The notes under the pieces: model-generated | The model's database searches: none | Told to the model about the DNA's origin: nothing | What the model saw: only the letters and a program-made list of their open reading frames with translations | In this document: positions 52,560-61,904 of the stretch, piece after piece | Numbering within the stretch: position 1 is the stretch's first letter | Layout: the number at the start of each line of letters is the position of its first letter | Source: Mesorhizobium sp. Z1-4 | Lineage (GTDB): Bacteria; Pseudomonadota; Alphaproteobacteria; Rhizobiales; Rhizobiaceae | Direction: 5' to 3' | NCBI RefSeq assembly: GCF_004000235.1 | Contig: NZ_RCIO01000003.1 | Coordinates: 496,373-560,372 of the forward strand | DNA length: 64,000 nucleotides | Position numbers and translations under genes: made by a program

Positions 52560-53573
52560 GTGGCGGAAAAAGAAGCAAAATCAGCGATTGGCGTGTCTCG
52601 GCGTTTTGCCATCGCGCCGATGATGGACTGGACGGACCGGCATTGCCGGTTTCTGCATCGGCAGTTCTCCAAAAGCGCGCTGCTTTACACCGAGATGGTT
52701 GTGGCCGACGCCGTTATTCACGGGCCACGCGAGCGGCTGCTGGGCTACAACGCCGTCGAGCATCCCGTCGCGCTGCAGCTTGGCGGGTCCGACCCCGACA
52801 AGCTGGCAAAGGCTGCGGCAATTGCGGCCGGCTATGGCTACGACGAAATCAACCTCAACGTTGGCTGTCCTTCCGACAGAGTGCAGTCCGGAACTTTCGG
52901 CGCCTGTCTGATGCGGGAGCCGGAACTGGTGGCAGATTGCGTTGCCGCGATGAAAGCAAATGTGAATGCACCGGTGACGGTAAAATGCCGGCTTGGCGTT
53001 GATGATCAGGATATAGAGACTGCGCTCGACAATGTTGCCGACGCGGTCTTCGCGGTCGGTGCAGATGCGCTGTGGGTGCACGCGCGCAAGGCCTGGCTGC
53101 AGGGACTGAGCCCGGCCGAAAACCGCACCGTGCCGCCGCTCGATTATGACCGCGTCTACCGGTTGAAGAAGCGGCTGCCCGAGCGGTTCATCGGCATCAA
53201 TGGCGGCATCGAGACGGCTGCGGAGGTGGGGGCACATCTCGAGAGAACCGACGGCGTCATGATGGGGCGCGCCGCCTATCACAGGCCCTTTGTGCTCGCC
53301 GAAGTCGAGGCGGAATTGACCGGCAATCCACAGTTCGACGACTGGGCGCAGATTGTCGACACGATGGCCGAATATGCCGCAAGCCACATCGCGGCGGGCG
53401 GGCGGCTTGCGCATGTGACGCGCCACATGGTTGGCCTGTTCCAGGGTTTTCCGGGTGCGCGGCGCTTTCGCCAGATTTTATCGACGGAGGCGACCAAACC
53501 CGGCGCCGCCCCCGATGTGCTGCTCAGGGCATTCCAAGCCGTGGACACCGCGTCCGAACGCCACGCCGCCTGA
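52560..53573 (+). CDS. dusA: tRNA-dihydrouridine(20/20a) synthase DusA
   Basis: A 337-residue FMN enzyme. APMMDWTDRHCRFLHRQ, NLNVGCPSDRVQSGTFGACLM with the catalytic cysteine, and GINGGIETAAE identify DusA. It reduces uridine to dihydrouridine in tRNA. Start at GTG 52560, with no strong ribosome site. Preceded by 263 bases without a gene, which separate it from pntB; this is where housekeeping chromosome resumes. Confidence 0.92.
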   Translation: MAEKEAKSAIGVSRRFAIAPMMDWTDRHCRFLHRQFSKSALLYTEMVVADAVIHGPRERLLGYNAVEHPVALQLGGSDPDKLAKAAAIAAGYGYDEINLNVGCPSDRVQSGTFGACLMREPELVADCVAAMKANVNAPVTVKCRLGVDDQDIETALDNVADAVFAVGADALWVHARKAWLQGLSPAENRTVPPLDYDRVYRLKKRLPERFIGINGGIETAAEVGAHLERTDGVMMGRAAYHRPFVLAEVEAELTGNPQFDDWAQIVDTMAEYAASHIAAGGRLAHVTRHMVGLFQGFPGARRFRQILSTEATKPGAAPDVLLRAFQAVDTASERHAA

Positions 53574-53719
53574 CCAAGCAGACCGGGGTTGCGGCGGGTC
53601 CTTCTCAGGTCGCGATTGGCGCGGCAATGCCCATGCGGGGCAGATACACGAAATCGCTCCCGAACGGCTTGTGTTCGGCTGCCGGCCGCATAGGAATCCG
53701 GCAACGGAGGTGACTGGGC

Positions 53720-54547
53720 ATGTTGGGCGATTTGCCGATTCAAGAACTGGCGGTTTTTGCTCTGGCGCTGGCGGGAGCGGGCGTGCTGTCGGGCCTTCTG
53801 GCCGGCATATTGGGCATCGGCGGCGGTGCTGTTCTGGTTCCCGTCTTCTATCAGGTTTTCGGCCTTCTGGGCGTGGACGAAGCCGTGCGCATGCATCTGT
53901 CGGTAGGCTCTTCGCTGGCGATTATCGTGCCGACGTCTCTGCGCTCCTTCTCGGGGCATTATGCGCGCGGGGCGGTCGATATGGCGCTGCTGCGCAGTTA
54001 TGTGCTCGCCGTGCCGGCCGGGGTCGTGCTGGCGTCGCTGACCGCCGCGTATATTTCGAGCGAGGGGCTGCGCATCATCTTCGCGGTAGTGGTGCTGATC
54101 ATCGGCCTGCGCATGCTTTTCGATCGCGAACACTGGCGTCTGGGAACGCAGGTGCCAGGCAATCCTGCACGTTCCATTGTCGGCATGATGATGGGATTTC
54201 TTTCAACCCTGATGGGCATAGGCGGTGGTGTGATGAACAACACTTTCATGTCGCTGTATGGCCGTCCGATTCATGAGTCGGTCGCCACGTCGTCCGGCGT
54301 CGGTGTGTTGATCGCGATACCGGGTACAATCGGCTATATCTGGGCCGGCTGGGGCAACCCGCTGCTGCCGGCGGCATCGACAGGGTTCATCAACTGGATC
54401 GCGGTCGCATTGGTCATTCCGATCACAATTGCGGTCGCACCCTATGGCGTGCGCATTGCGCATGCGCTGAAGAAGCGGCAGCTCGAACTGGCGTTCGGGA
54501 TATTCTGCATGATCGTGTCGGCGCGCTTTTTCGCCAGCCTGCTTTGA
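53720..54547 (+). CDS. TauE/SafE family sulfite/anion exporter
   Basis: A 275-residue membrane protein with about eight helices in two repeats, each starting with a LLAGILGIGGGAVLVP-like and FLSTLMGIGGGVMNN segment. This is the TSUP family, linked to export of sulfite, sulfoacetate or other organosulfur anions. GGAGGTG precedes the ATG. It is far from soeABC, so no operon link. Confidence 0.9.
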   Translation: MLGDLPIQELAVFALALAGAGVLSGLLAGILGIGGGAVLVPVFYQVFGLLGVDEAVRMHLSVGSSLAIIVPTSLRSFSGHYARGAVDMALLRSYVLAVPAGVVLASLTAAYISSEGLRIIFAVVVLIIGLRMLFDREHWRLGTQVPGNPARSIVGMMMGFLSTLMGIGGGVMNNTFMSLYGRPIHESVATSSGVGVLIAIPGTIGYIWAGWGNPLLPAASTGFINWIAVALVIPITIAVAPYGVRIAHALKKRQLELAFGIFCMIVSARFFASLL

Positions 54548-54549
54548 AT

Positions 54550-55254
54550 TCAGTCGATCAGGGTGAGCCGGTCACCGCGCATGTCGAAGCCGGACAGCGA
54601 GCTGATGAAATTCATGCCGAGCAGGCTTTGGCCAAGCATGCCGGGAGAGGCAACAAGGACTGTCAGGTTCCTGCGCGCGATGTCGCCAACGGCGATTTCG
54701 TTTGCCGTCGTGCGTGCTGCCGTGGCCGGGCCGTTTGCGGTGGTGATCGGGACAGTGAAGGAGAGTGCGCCGGTGTCGATGCCGGCGCGCTCCGCATCGT
54801 TGAGCGTCAGCACAGTCGCGGTTGCACCGGTATCGACGAGCAGCGTGACTGGTGCGCCATTGACGCTTCCGCGGGCCACGAAGTGGCCGCCGCTCGAACG
54901 TTGCAGCGCCACCAGCAGGCGGCCGTCGGCGCTTGTCACCGAAAGCGGGCTGCCCGGTACGAGGCCAGCGGTAAGGCGGCTGGCGATGTCCTGAAGCTCG
55001 TAGCGATACTGGTAGCCGCCAACCATGAGGAGAAAGATGCCGCCCCAGATCACGGCCGACTTTGCCGCGCCGCGCAATCCAACCCCGCTGCCCAGCGTTC
55101 CCGCCGCTATCACGAGCCCGAGCACACCCAGATACAGCGCGCCCGCAAACTGGTCGCCCGACATACCGAAGGGCACGCTACGCTCGCCGCCGATCAGCAG
55201 CCAGGCAAGGCCACCGGCGATCAGGATCATCGCCAGCCAGAACAGGCGACTCAC
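54550..55254 (-). CDS. Membrane retropepsin-like aspartic protease (TIGR02281 type)
   Basis: A 234-residue protein with three N-terminal membrane helices and a C-terminal single-lobed aspartic protease domain. The active site is LLVDTGATATVLT, and a typical LLGMNFISSL segment occurs near the end. Families of this size act as dimers in the periplasm; substrates are unknown. Convergent with tauE two bases away and overlapping the DUF1289 gene by four bases. Confidence 0.88.
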   Translation of the reverse strand: MSRLFWLAMILIAGGLAWLLIGGERSVPFGMSGDQFAGALYLGVLGLVIAAGTLGSGVGLRGAAKSAVIWGGIFLLMVGGYQYRYELQDIASRLTAGLVPGSPLSVTSADGRLLVALQRSSGGHFVARGSVNGAPVTLLVDTGATATVLTLNDAERAGIDTGALSFTVPITTANGPATAARTTANEIAVGDIARRNLTVLVASPGMLGQSLLGMNFISSLSGFDMRGDRLTLID

Positions 55255-55505
55255 GACCCTGCTCCTTCCGCCTTTTCGCGCGCCAGGCGGGCGCGGCGGG
55301 TCTCGCGGCGGGGTTTGCGCTCCACTGTCTCAAGCCGTGCCGGCAGCTCGGCCATAATCGCGCTGCGTTCGTCGCCGGTCATGCTCAGCCAGGCGCCGAT
55401 TTCCCGGCTGGTGCGGCCGCAGCCGAAACAGTAACCGGTCTTGTCGTCGATCGAGCAGACGAGAATGCAGGGAGATTCAATCGGGTTCATGGTCGTTTCT
55501 GACAT
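55251..55505 (-). CDS. DUF1289 domain protein
   Basis: An 84-residue protein with the DUF1289 core SPCILVCSIDDKTGYCFGCGRTSREIGAW, whose four cysteines probably bind zinc or an iron-sulfur cluster. The C-terminus is rich in Arg and Lys. Start at ATG 55503-55505; ATG 55490 is possible. Coupled to the protease gene by a four-base overlap. Confidence 0.85.
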   Translation of the reverse strand: MSETTMNPIESPCILVCSIDDKTGYCFGCGRTSREIGAWLSMTGDERSAIMAELPARLETVERKPRRETRRARLAREKAEGAGS

Positions 55506-55607
55506 GGGACACCGCAACGCCGAAAGCAAGGATGCCGGCGTTGCCTTTGCGCGGCGCTCCGCATAAGTCACGCACCACAATCTGCCCGCAGCCGAGACAA
55601 GCCGCCA

Positions 55608-56552
55608 ATGATTTCCGGACTTCCATTTGATGATATTCGACAGCTGGCCGCCAATCTGAGCGGCGCGGATGAAGACGCGCGCGCCGAAGCCGCGGCCGTC
55701 AACCGCAAAGCGGCCGAGCGTGACGGGCCGGCCGGCAAGGCGGGCGAGATCGCCGAGTGGCTGGCTGCATGGAGCGGGCGCCGGCCCGGTGCGTTGAAGC
55801 CGCAAATCGCGATATTTGCCGCCACACATGCCCTGTCGGCGCGTATGGCGCCTGATGCGGAGAGCGTTCAGGCGTTCGTCGATCGCTGCGGGGCGGGAGG
55901 TGCTGCCGTCAACCAGCTTTGTGCTGCCGGCGATTACGGTTTGAAGGTTTTCGACCTCGCTCTGGACATCCCAGTGGAGGACTTCACCCGCGAAGCGGCT
56001 CTCGATGAGCGCGGTTGCGCGGCAACCATGGCGTTCGGCATGGAGGCGCTGGCGGGCGCGAGCGGCCTGGTGGTGCTGGCCGGGCACGGCGGCAGTGCGG
56101 GACAGCATTCGGCGCTGTCGGTGCTCGGCGCGCTGCGGTTGTTGTCTGCGGCGAGGGAAAGCGAGTTGGTTCGGGAAGCTCTTGCTTGCCATGCAGGTCA
56201 CCTTTCCGATCCGCTTGAGGCGATGCGGCGGCTGGGCGGACGCGAGATCGCCGCGCTTGCCGGCGCGATACTGGCTGCGCGCACGCAAAGGGTGCCGGTT
56301 CTGCTTGATGGCGTTGCCGCGCTTGCCGCCGCTGCCGTGCTTCATGCGCTCAACGCCGAAGCCGTCTCTCATTGCATGCTGGCAGATGGCGCAAACACTG
56401 CGGGGGAGGCTGCGGCAGCGCTGGGGCTCAAATCCGTGATGGATCTCGGCATGGGAAATACCGATGCCAGTGCGGGAGCGATCGCGGTCGGCGTCGTTCA
56501 GTCTGCGGCCTACTGCCATGCTGCCGCAGGGCGAGCGCTCCAGCCCGGCTGA
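55608..56552 (+). CDS. cobT: CobT-like nicotinate-nucleotide--dimethylbenzimidazole phosphoribosyltransferase
   Basis: A 314-residue CobT homologue, somewhat shorter than the usual 340-350. The catalytic glutamate region GMGNTDASAGAIAVG and PQIAIFAATHALS fit the family. It makes alpha-ribazole phosphate for the lower ligand of cobalamin. No cobalamin riboswitch was seen in the 102 bases upstream, and cobS is not beside it. Divergent from the DUF1289 gene. Confidence 0.82.
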   Translation: MISGLPFDDIRQLAANLSGADEDARAEAAAVNRKAAERDGPAGKAGEIAEWLAAWSGRRPGALKPQIAIFAATHALSARMAPDAESVQAFVDRCGAGGAAVNQLCAAGDYGLKVFDLALDIPVEDFTREAALDERGCAATMAFGMEALAGASGLVVLAGHGGSAGQHSALSVLGALRLLSAARESELVREALACHAGHLSDPLEAMRRLGGREIAALAGAILAARTQRVPVLLDGVAALAAAAVLHALNAEAVSHCMLADGANTAGEAAAALGLKSVMDLGMGNTDASAGAIAVGVVQSAAYCHAAAGRALQPG

Positions 56553-58073
56553 TCAGGCGGATTTCCTGGCATCGTCGGCTGTCGGAACCGCGGGGAGCGC
56601 TTCCATCACCCGCGACGCCGGGAAGGTAACGATCGCTTCCGTGCCTTCACGCAGTTTCGATCGCAGCTGCAGCTCGCCGCCATGCATGGCGGCCAAGCCC
56701 TGAACGATGGGCAGACCAAGGCCCGTTCCCTGTTCGGCGCTCTTGATTGCGATCGAGCCCTGGCCGAACGCCGACAGGACCACCGAAATTTCCTCCGGCG
56801 CTATGCCGGGGCCATTGTCCTTGATCGCAACATACTGGCCCCCACCTCTGGTCCAGCCCGCGCGAACCTTTATCTCACCGCCGGTGGATGTGAACTTGAT
56901 CGCGTTCGACAGGAGGTTGAGCACGACCTGGCGCACGGCGCGTTCATCGGCAAACAGGCGTGGCATTGACGGTTCAAACTGCGGGATCAACCGGATGTCC
57001 TTCTTGCGTGCCTTGATTTCCAGCATGTGGCAGCAATCGTCGACGACATCGACCAGTATCAGCGGCTCTTCGTTGAGCTGGTAGCGGCCGGCCTCGATGC
57101 GCGACAGATCGAGAATTTCGTTGATCAGGTTGAGCAGGTGCTGTCCCGAACCGTGAATGTCGTGGGCATAATCGCGGTAGGCATCGTTTTCGAGCTTGCC
57201 CAGGACTTCATTGGCCATCACCTCCGAAAATCCGAGAATGGCGTTGAGCGGCGTTCTCAGTTCGTGACTCATCGACGCCAGAAAGCGCGACTTGGCCAAA
57301 TTGGCTTCCTCGGCGCGGCGCCGGGCCTCGTCCGACATGGATTTCGCAGTTTCGAGTTCGGCAATCAGTGCGTCTTTTTCCGAGCGGAAGGACAACAGCA
57401 TCAGTGCGGATGTGTGCAAATGGCCCGCGACATAGGTGAAGAACGGCATCGAGGCGACCAGCAGGGCCACCATCAGCGCCTCGACAGGCACGGAAAAGCG
57501 GGCCGCAGCCACAATGTACACAGCCACCGGAACGGCAAAGGTGATCAGAACCGCACCGCGCAGACCCGACGCCAGAAGCGCGGTAGCCGCAATTGCAAAC
57601 AACAACACAACGGCCTTGATAACCGGAAGCGGTTCGACACCGCATTCCGCGCAGCCGAGTACGACGAAATAGGCCCACCCCACGCCGCTGACGAAATGTG
57701 CTGCGAGGAACTTGCGCCGCAGCCCGTCGGGTTCGATCTCGGCGATATCAGCCTTGTCGGTCTTCTGTGCCAGATAGATCAGGCCGGCGTAGCAGACGAT
57801 TGTGACAAGCGCCCAGGTGAGAATATCCGCCCTCATGCCGCCGAACATGCCGGCCGCGCTAATGAGTATGATCAACAGCGGCAATGCAGCGGCACTGGTG
57901 GTCAGGGTGCGGGCATGGATCTTCAGCAATTCGCGGTCGAATTCCGGATTGCCTTCCTGTTGCGCAAGGCGATCGCGGGTGCGACGCACGGCGCGGGCGA
58001 CATCGCTGTTGCGGTGCGCCTTTGTGCGGTCCACTATGTTTTTGTCCGCTATCTGCGAACGTTGCAATGCCAT
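56553..58073 (-). CDS. Membrane sensor histidine kinase, DivJ/PleC-like
   Basis: A 506-residue kinase. Residues 60-215 hold about six membrane helices, followed by a coiled coil (230-265), a HisKA domain with phospho-acceptor in SMSHELRTPLNAILGFSEVM, and an HATPase domain (N box NLLSNAIKFT, G boxes DNGPGIAPEE and GTGLGLPIVQG). The HisKA motif is that of the DivJ/PleC/PdhS group, which acts on DivK/PleD in alphaproteobacterial cell-cycle control. No response regulator is adjacent, so it is an orphan kinase. Confidence 0.87.
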   Translation of the reverse strand: MALQRSQIADKNIVDRTKAHRNSDVARAVRRTRDRLAQQEGNPEFDRELLKIHARTLTTSAAALPLLIILISAAGMFGGMRADILTWALVTIVCYAGLIYLAQKTDKADIAEIEPDGLRRKFLAAHFVSGVGWAYFVVLGCAECGVEPLPVIKAVVLLFAIAATALLASGLRGAVLITFAVPVAVYIVAAARFSVPVEALMVALLVASMPFFTYVAGHLHTSALMLLSFRSEKDALIAELETAKSMSDEARRRAEEANLAKSRFLASMSHELRTPLNAILGFSEVMANEVLGKLENDAYRDYAHDIHGSGQHLLNLINEILDLSRIEAGRYQLNEEPLILVDVVDDCCHMLEIKARKKDIRLIPQFEPSMPRLFADERAVRQVVLNLLSNAIKFTSTGGEIKVRAGWTRGGGQYVAIKDNGPGIAPEEISVVLSAFGQGSIAIKSAEQGTGLGLPIVQGLAAMHGGELQLRSKLREGTEAIVTFPASRVMEALPAVPTADDARKSA

Positions 58074-58148
58074 ATCGCGCTTCGGAATTTCGAACGATCA
58101 ATCTGGCAAATGACGCTATGCGGGAATGATTAAGAGACCCTTCCAGCA

Positions 58149-58757
58149 ATGCGTTTTTTATCTTTTCGTAAACCACGTTTCAGGCGGCGCAGCGGGCGCC
58201 GGCGCGGTGGACAGCTGACCGGCTGGATCGTTGTAGTCGCGCTTTTCGGCGCCTGCGCTCTGCTGGCGGCGCGGCTTGAGGAGCTGGGCCGGGTGGAAAT
58301 CAGCGGCAGTGCCCGCATTCACGACGGAGATACGCTGACACTTCAGGGCGAACGTATCAGGCTGATGGGGATCGACGCTTTCGAGAAGAACCAGACGTGT
58401 GAGCGTGAGGGCGCAATCTATGCCTGCGGGCGCGAGGCCGAGGCTCATCTGCTTCGCCTCGCCTCTGCCTCCGACCTGAAATGCGACGGAACCCGGCGCG
58501 ATCGCTATGGCCGGTTGCTCGCAGTTTGCCGGGCAGGGGGCGTCGATCTCAACCGCGAGATGGTTTCGTCGGGCTGGGCCACCGCCTATGGCGACTATGG
58601 CGCAGACGAACTTGCCGCGCGCAGGAACCGGCGTGGCGCATGGCGCGGTGAGTTCGTCGAGCCAAGCGCATGGCGGGCGACGAACGGCCAGCCGCGCGAA
58701 AATGAGCACGATTTTCTTGGCTGGCTTCTGGAAAAGGCCGGCGGCTTTCTGCTCTAA
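58149..58757 (+). CDS. Membrane-anchored thermonuclease-like protein
   Basis: A 202-residue protein with a very basic N-terminus, one hydrophobic segment (27-45) and an SNase-like domain. ARIHDGDTLTLQGERIRLMGIDAFE, then CDGTRRDRYGRLLAVCR supply the metal-binding and arginine residues of staphylococcal nuclease relatives. Probably an anchored or secreted nuclease. Four cysteines may form disulfides. Confidence 0.85.
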   Translation: MRFLSFRKPRFRRRSGRRRGGQLTGWIVVVALFGACALLAARLEELGRVEISGSARIHDGDTLTLQGERIRLMGIDAFEKNQTCEREGAIYACGREAEAHLLRLASASDLKCDGTRRDRYGRLLAVCRAGGVDLNREMVSSGWATAYGDYGADELAARRNRRGAWRGEFVEPSAWRATNGQPRENEHDFLGWLLEKAGGFLL

Positions 58758-58784
58758 TCAGCGAGGTGAATTCGGGAGGCCGGC

Positions 58785-59396
58785 ATGAAGCTTTATGACG
58801 GGGGGCGGGCGCCCAATCCGCGGCGGGTACGGGTGTTCCTTGCCGAAAAGGGCATCGAGGTGCCACTTGTTCCGGTCGATATGAACGAGCTTGGCCACAA
58901 GGCGCCGGAAATCGAGCAGCTCAATCCCCTGATGCGGCTGCCGGTGCTGGTGCTCGATGACGGCTCGGTGCTGACGGAGTCGGTCGCGATCTGCCGTTAT
59001 TTCGAGGAAACGCACCCCGAGCCGCCGCTGTTCGGCCGCGATGCGCTGGGCAAGGCCAGAGTCGAGATGTGGCAGCGGCGGATGGAGCTCAATCTGATGA
59101 TGCCGGTGGCACAGGCGTTCCGGCACATTCACCCGGCGATGAGAGAATGGGAGGTGCCGCAGATCGCGGAGTGGGGCGAGGCCAACAAGCCGAAAGCGCT
59201 TGAATTCCTCGCCCTGTTCGATGCCGATCTCGGCGACCGGCCGTTTGTTGCCGGCGAGGAATTTTCCATCGCCGATATTACCGGCATGATCGCCATCGAT
59301 TTCATGAAACCGGCACGTCTTGAGGTGCCCGAAAGTTGCGCGAACGTGCGGCGCTGGTATGCAGCCATGAAGGCGCGCCCGAGCGCCGAGGCCTGA
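58785..59396 (+). CDS. Glutathione S-transferase family protein
   Basis: A 203-residue GST. Thioredoxin-like N-terminal domain (KLYDGGRAPNPRRVRVFLAEKG, LPVLVLDDGSVLTESVAI) and helical C-terminal domain with the FSIADITGMIAIDF N-capping motif. The stop shares one base with the next start (TGATG), so the two are cotranslated. Substrate not predictable. Confidence 0.87.
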   Translation: MKLYDGGRAPNPRRVRVFLAEKGIEVPLVPVDMNELGHKAPEIEQLNPLMRLPVLVLDDGSVLTESVAICRYFEETHPEPPLFGRDALGKARVEMWQRRMELNLMMPVAQAFRHIHPAMREWEVPQIAEWGEANKPKALEFLALFDADLGDRPFVAGEEFSIADITGMIAIDFMKPARLEVPESCANVRRWYAAMKARPSAEA

Positions 59397-60034
59397 TGCG
59401 CCCGGTGCGAGACAGGCAGCTTGCCGGGAAGGTGGCCGAAATCCGAGCCTGCCGCATCTGCGTCGACCATCCGCAAGGCAAGCCGCTGCCGCACGAGCCT
59501 CGTCCGGTCGTTGTGCCCTCCGCAACCGCCCGCATCATGATCGCCGGGCAAGCGCCGGGGACACGCGTGCATGAGAGCGGCAAACCCTTTACCGACCGTT
59601 CTGGCGATCGGCTGCGCGAATGGCTCGGTGTCACGAGTGACGAGTTCTACGATACCGGCAACTTCGCCATCGTCCCGATGGGGTTCTGTTTTCCGGGCCT
59701 GGACGCAAAGGGCGGCGACCTGCCGCCACGCCGCGAATGCGCGACAGCCTGGCGTTTGGATCTGATGGCGGCAATGCCGCAGATCGATCTACTGCTGGTC
59801 ATTGGGCAGTATGCCCAGGCTTGGCACCTTGGCATCAAGGGCAAACAGAGCGTGACCGAGACGGTACGTGGCTGGCGCGCATTTGCCGAAAAGACAGGCT
59901 CGCCGCTGGTCATTCCACTTCCGCACCCGTCATGGCGCAACACGGGATGGCTGAAGGCCAATCCCTGGTTCGGAGATGAGCTGGTGCCCGTACTGCGCGA
60001 TGCGGTCGCCGAGAGGATTGTGCGCCACGGCTAG
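59396..60034 (+). CDS. Uracil-DNA glycosylase family protein
   Basis: A 212-residue protein of the UDG superfamily. The glycosylase motif A is IMIAGQAPGTRVHESGKPF and motif B is PLPHPSWRN. An N-terminal CRIC pair is present but the other cluster cysteines of family 4/5 enzymes are not evident, so iron-sulfur binding is uncertain. Coupled to the GST gene. It may remove damaged or deaminated bases. Confidence 0.8.
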   Translation: MRPVRDRQLAGKVAEIRACRICVDHPQGKPLPHEPRPVVVPSATARIMIAGQAPGTRVHESGKPFTDRSGDRLREWLGVTSDEFYDTGNFAIVPMGFCFPGLDAKGGDLPPRRECATAWRLDLMAAMPQIDLLLVIGQYAQAWHLGIKGKQSVTETVRGWRAFAEKTGSPLVIPLPHPSWRNTGWLKANPWFGDELVPVLRDAVAERIVRHG

Positions 60035-60119
60035 GCATGTTGCTCGTCCAGTAGAATAATGTTCTTGATTTTTGGGCAATGTGACCCGATATCGGAAACT
60101 CATTCTAACGGAGCCTCCG

Positions 60120-60611
60120 ATGGACCGCCTCGACCGCAAAATCCTGCGTCTTCTGCAGGAGAATACAACACTCGCCGTTGCCGATATCGCCAAGAAGGTC
60201 GGGCTTTCGACGACGCCCTGCTGGCGGCGCATCCAGAAGCTTGAGGAAGAGGGGGTTATCAAGCGGCGTGTCGCCATTCTGGATCCCGGCAGGGTGAATG
60301 CCGCCGTGACGGTATTCGTTGCAATCCGCACAAACATGCACAGCCTCGAGTGGCTGAAGCGGTTCTCCGAAGTCATTCAGGAATTTCCGGAGGTGGTCGA
60401 GTTCTACCGCATGAGCGGTGACGTCGACTATCTCCTGCGCGTCGTGGTGCCGGACATCGCCGCCTATGACAATTTCTACAAGAAGCTCATCGCCAAGATC
60501 GAAATCCGCGACGTGTCGTCTACCTTCGCGATGGAGCAGATCAAATACACAACCGAGCTGCCGCTCGACTATATGGTGCTCGACAAGGGTGGGCAGAGCA
60601 GCGGGGGTTAA
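60120..60611 (+). CDS. Lrp/AsnC family transcriptional regulator
   Basis: A 163-residue regulator: winged helix in residues 1-60 (LDRKILRLLQENTTLAVADIAKKVGLS) and RAM domain with RMSGDVDYLLRVVVPDI. CGGAG lies six bases before the ATG. It differs clearly from PutR. Its amino-acid effector and target are unknown; the downstream genes are convergent. Confidence 0.88.
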   Translation: MDRLDRKILRLLQENTTLAVADIAKKVGLSTTPCWRRIQKLEEEGVIKRRVAILDPGRVNAAVTVFVAIRTNMHSLEWLKRFSEVIQEFPEVVEFYRMSGDVDYLLRVVVPDIAAYDNFYKKLIAKIEIRDVSSTFAMEQIKYTTELPLDYMVLDKGGQSSGG

Positions 60612-61126
60612 GGCTGAGCCTTCCGGTTCTCCAGCCTTTTCCATGGCGAATCCTGAGTGCGTGGCGCCGGCGGGCGCATGTCGATCGCGTCGACAGCCGC
60701 TGCGCTGATACGAAACGCGGATTCCACCACCCGGACACCGTCAAGGACGTATAGCTGTGCCCTGTTATGCTCCGAGAACAGGGTGCCGCTGACGCTGACC
60801 GATTGATACATATGGTCGGCATGGAAAGGCCTGTCGGGTATCACCCGCACAACCTGATTGGCGGGCGGCGGCGCGACGTGACTGCAGGCGCCCGGCGCGG
60901 CAAACAGCAGAAACTCGTAAACGAGGTCGCCCTCCTGATCGGCCGGCAGCATGAAACCGCGCAGTTCGACAGTTTGGGAGGTGCCTTCCGCGGCCGCGGC
61001 GTCGAGGCTGCGCAAATCGTCGAAGCCAACACGTTGCGCTGCAGGCATGGCATGCAAGGCACTGCCTGCCAGTCCGAGTGCCAGCGCAATCGGCGCAACC
61101 TTCCTGATATCGGTTCGTAGCATCAT
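60608..61126 (-). CDS. Exported DUF3299 family protein
   Basis: About 172 residues with a signal peptide (KVAPIALALGLAGSALHAMPA). The mature part has ELRGFMLPADQEGD, FLLFAAPGACSHVAPPPANQ and GTLF near the end, the DUF3299 pattern, which includes one conserved Cys-Ser-His. Such proteins occur beside lipoprotein export systems. Start taken at the first of two adjacent ATGs. Overlaps the AsnC gene end by four bases. Confidence 0.78.
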   Translation of the reverse strand: MMLRTDIRKVAPIALALGLAGSALHAMPAAQRVGFDDLRSLDAAAAEGTSQTVELRGFMLPADQEGDLVYEFLLFAAPGACSHVAPPPANQVVRVIPDRPFHADHMYQSVSVSGTLFSEHNRAQLYVLDGVRVVESAFRISAAAVDAIDMRPPAPRTQDSPWKRLENRKAQP

Positions 61127-61158
61127 AACCGGCAGTAAAGGCGCGCCGCTGTCAGCCG

Positions 61159-61902
61159 TCAATGAGCAGCCGGCTTCCGGCGCTGCCTGTCAGCCGACTT
61201 CACGGCTTTTGCCGCCAGCCGATCACGGGTTTTTTCGGCGGTAAGTTCTCTCACTGCATCTTTGCCGATCCACCGCGCGGTGGTGTCGGAGGACGCGGCG
61301 AGCTTCTCCGCCACCGCAAGCGCGGGTGCGTGCAGGGCAAGCGAGCGTTTGCCGATCGTGCGGAGTGCCCAGTTGACCGCTTTCCTGACGAAGTTGCGCG
61401 AATCCCGTGCGTGCTTCTCGATCAGCGGCAGATAGGCCTCGAAGGTCGAATCCGGCTCCTTCTTGCGGTGAACGGTTGCCCAGCACAACATCGCGAAGGC
61501 GGTCCGGCGGACGAATTCCCGTTCGTCTTCGGCAAATTCCTCGATCAGCGCCTGCCAGTGGTCCGTGTCGACGAACAGGTCCGAAACGCCGTCGACAATG
61601 TCCCATGAATCGAACTCGGCCGCCCAGTTTCGGGCATTCTGGACGGTGAAAATTTTCGGATCGGCCGTGCGCGAGGCGATGAACTGCGCTTCCCTGATGC
61701 CGCTTTCCCAAAGCTCGAAAGCGCGTTCATGGTTGCGTTTGATCTTCTTCGCGATATCGCGCTGGATGCCGTGGGAGATACCGAGCGCGCGGTCGATCCT
61801 GATGCCATAGCGTTTCATGCCCTGCCGGTTCTCTTCCGAGCTGAGGGAACGCAGATATGCGATGACCTCGGCCGCGCTTGAGTCCGGCGTGAGCGGGACC
61901 AA
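61159..61902 (-). CDS. DNA alkylation repair protein, AlkD-like
   Basis: A 247-residue HEAT-repeat-like helical protein (TAFAMLCWATVHRKKEP, RNFVRKAVNWALRTIGKRS, ARWIGKDAVREL). These are typical of AlkC/AlkD-type glycosylases, which excise alkylated purines. The C-terminus is basic. Two bases from the upstream dehydrogenase stop, so cotranscribed. Confidence 0.85.
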   Translation of the reverse strand: MVPLTPDSSAAEVIAYLRSLSSEENRQGMKRYGIRIDRALGISHGIQRDIAKKIKRNHERAFELWESGIREAQFIASRTADPKIFTVQNARNWAAEFDSWDIVDGVSDLFVDTDHWQALIEEFAEDEREFVRRTAFAMLCWATVHRKKEPDSTFEAYLPLIEKHARDSRNFVRKAVNWALRTIGKRSLALHAPALAVAEKLAASSDTTARWIGKDAVRELTAEKTRDRLAAKAVKSADRQRRKPAAH

Positions 61903-61904
61903 GG

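Noticed and set aside
55506-55607. Cobalamin riboswitch upstream of cobT
   Set aside because: Only about 100 bases long and lacking recognisable B12-box elements.
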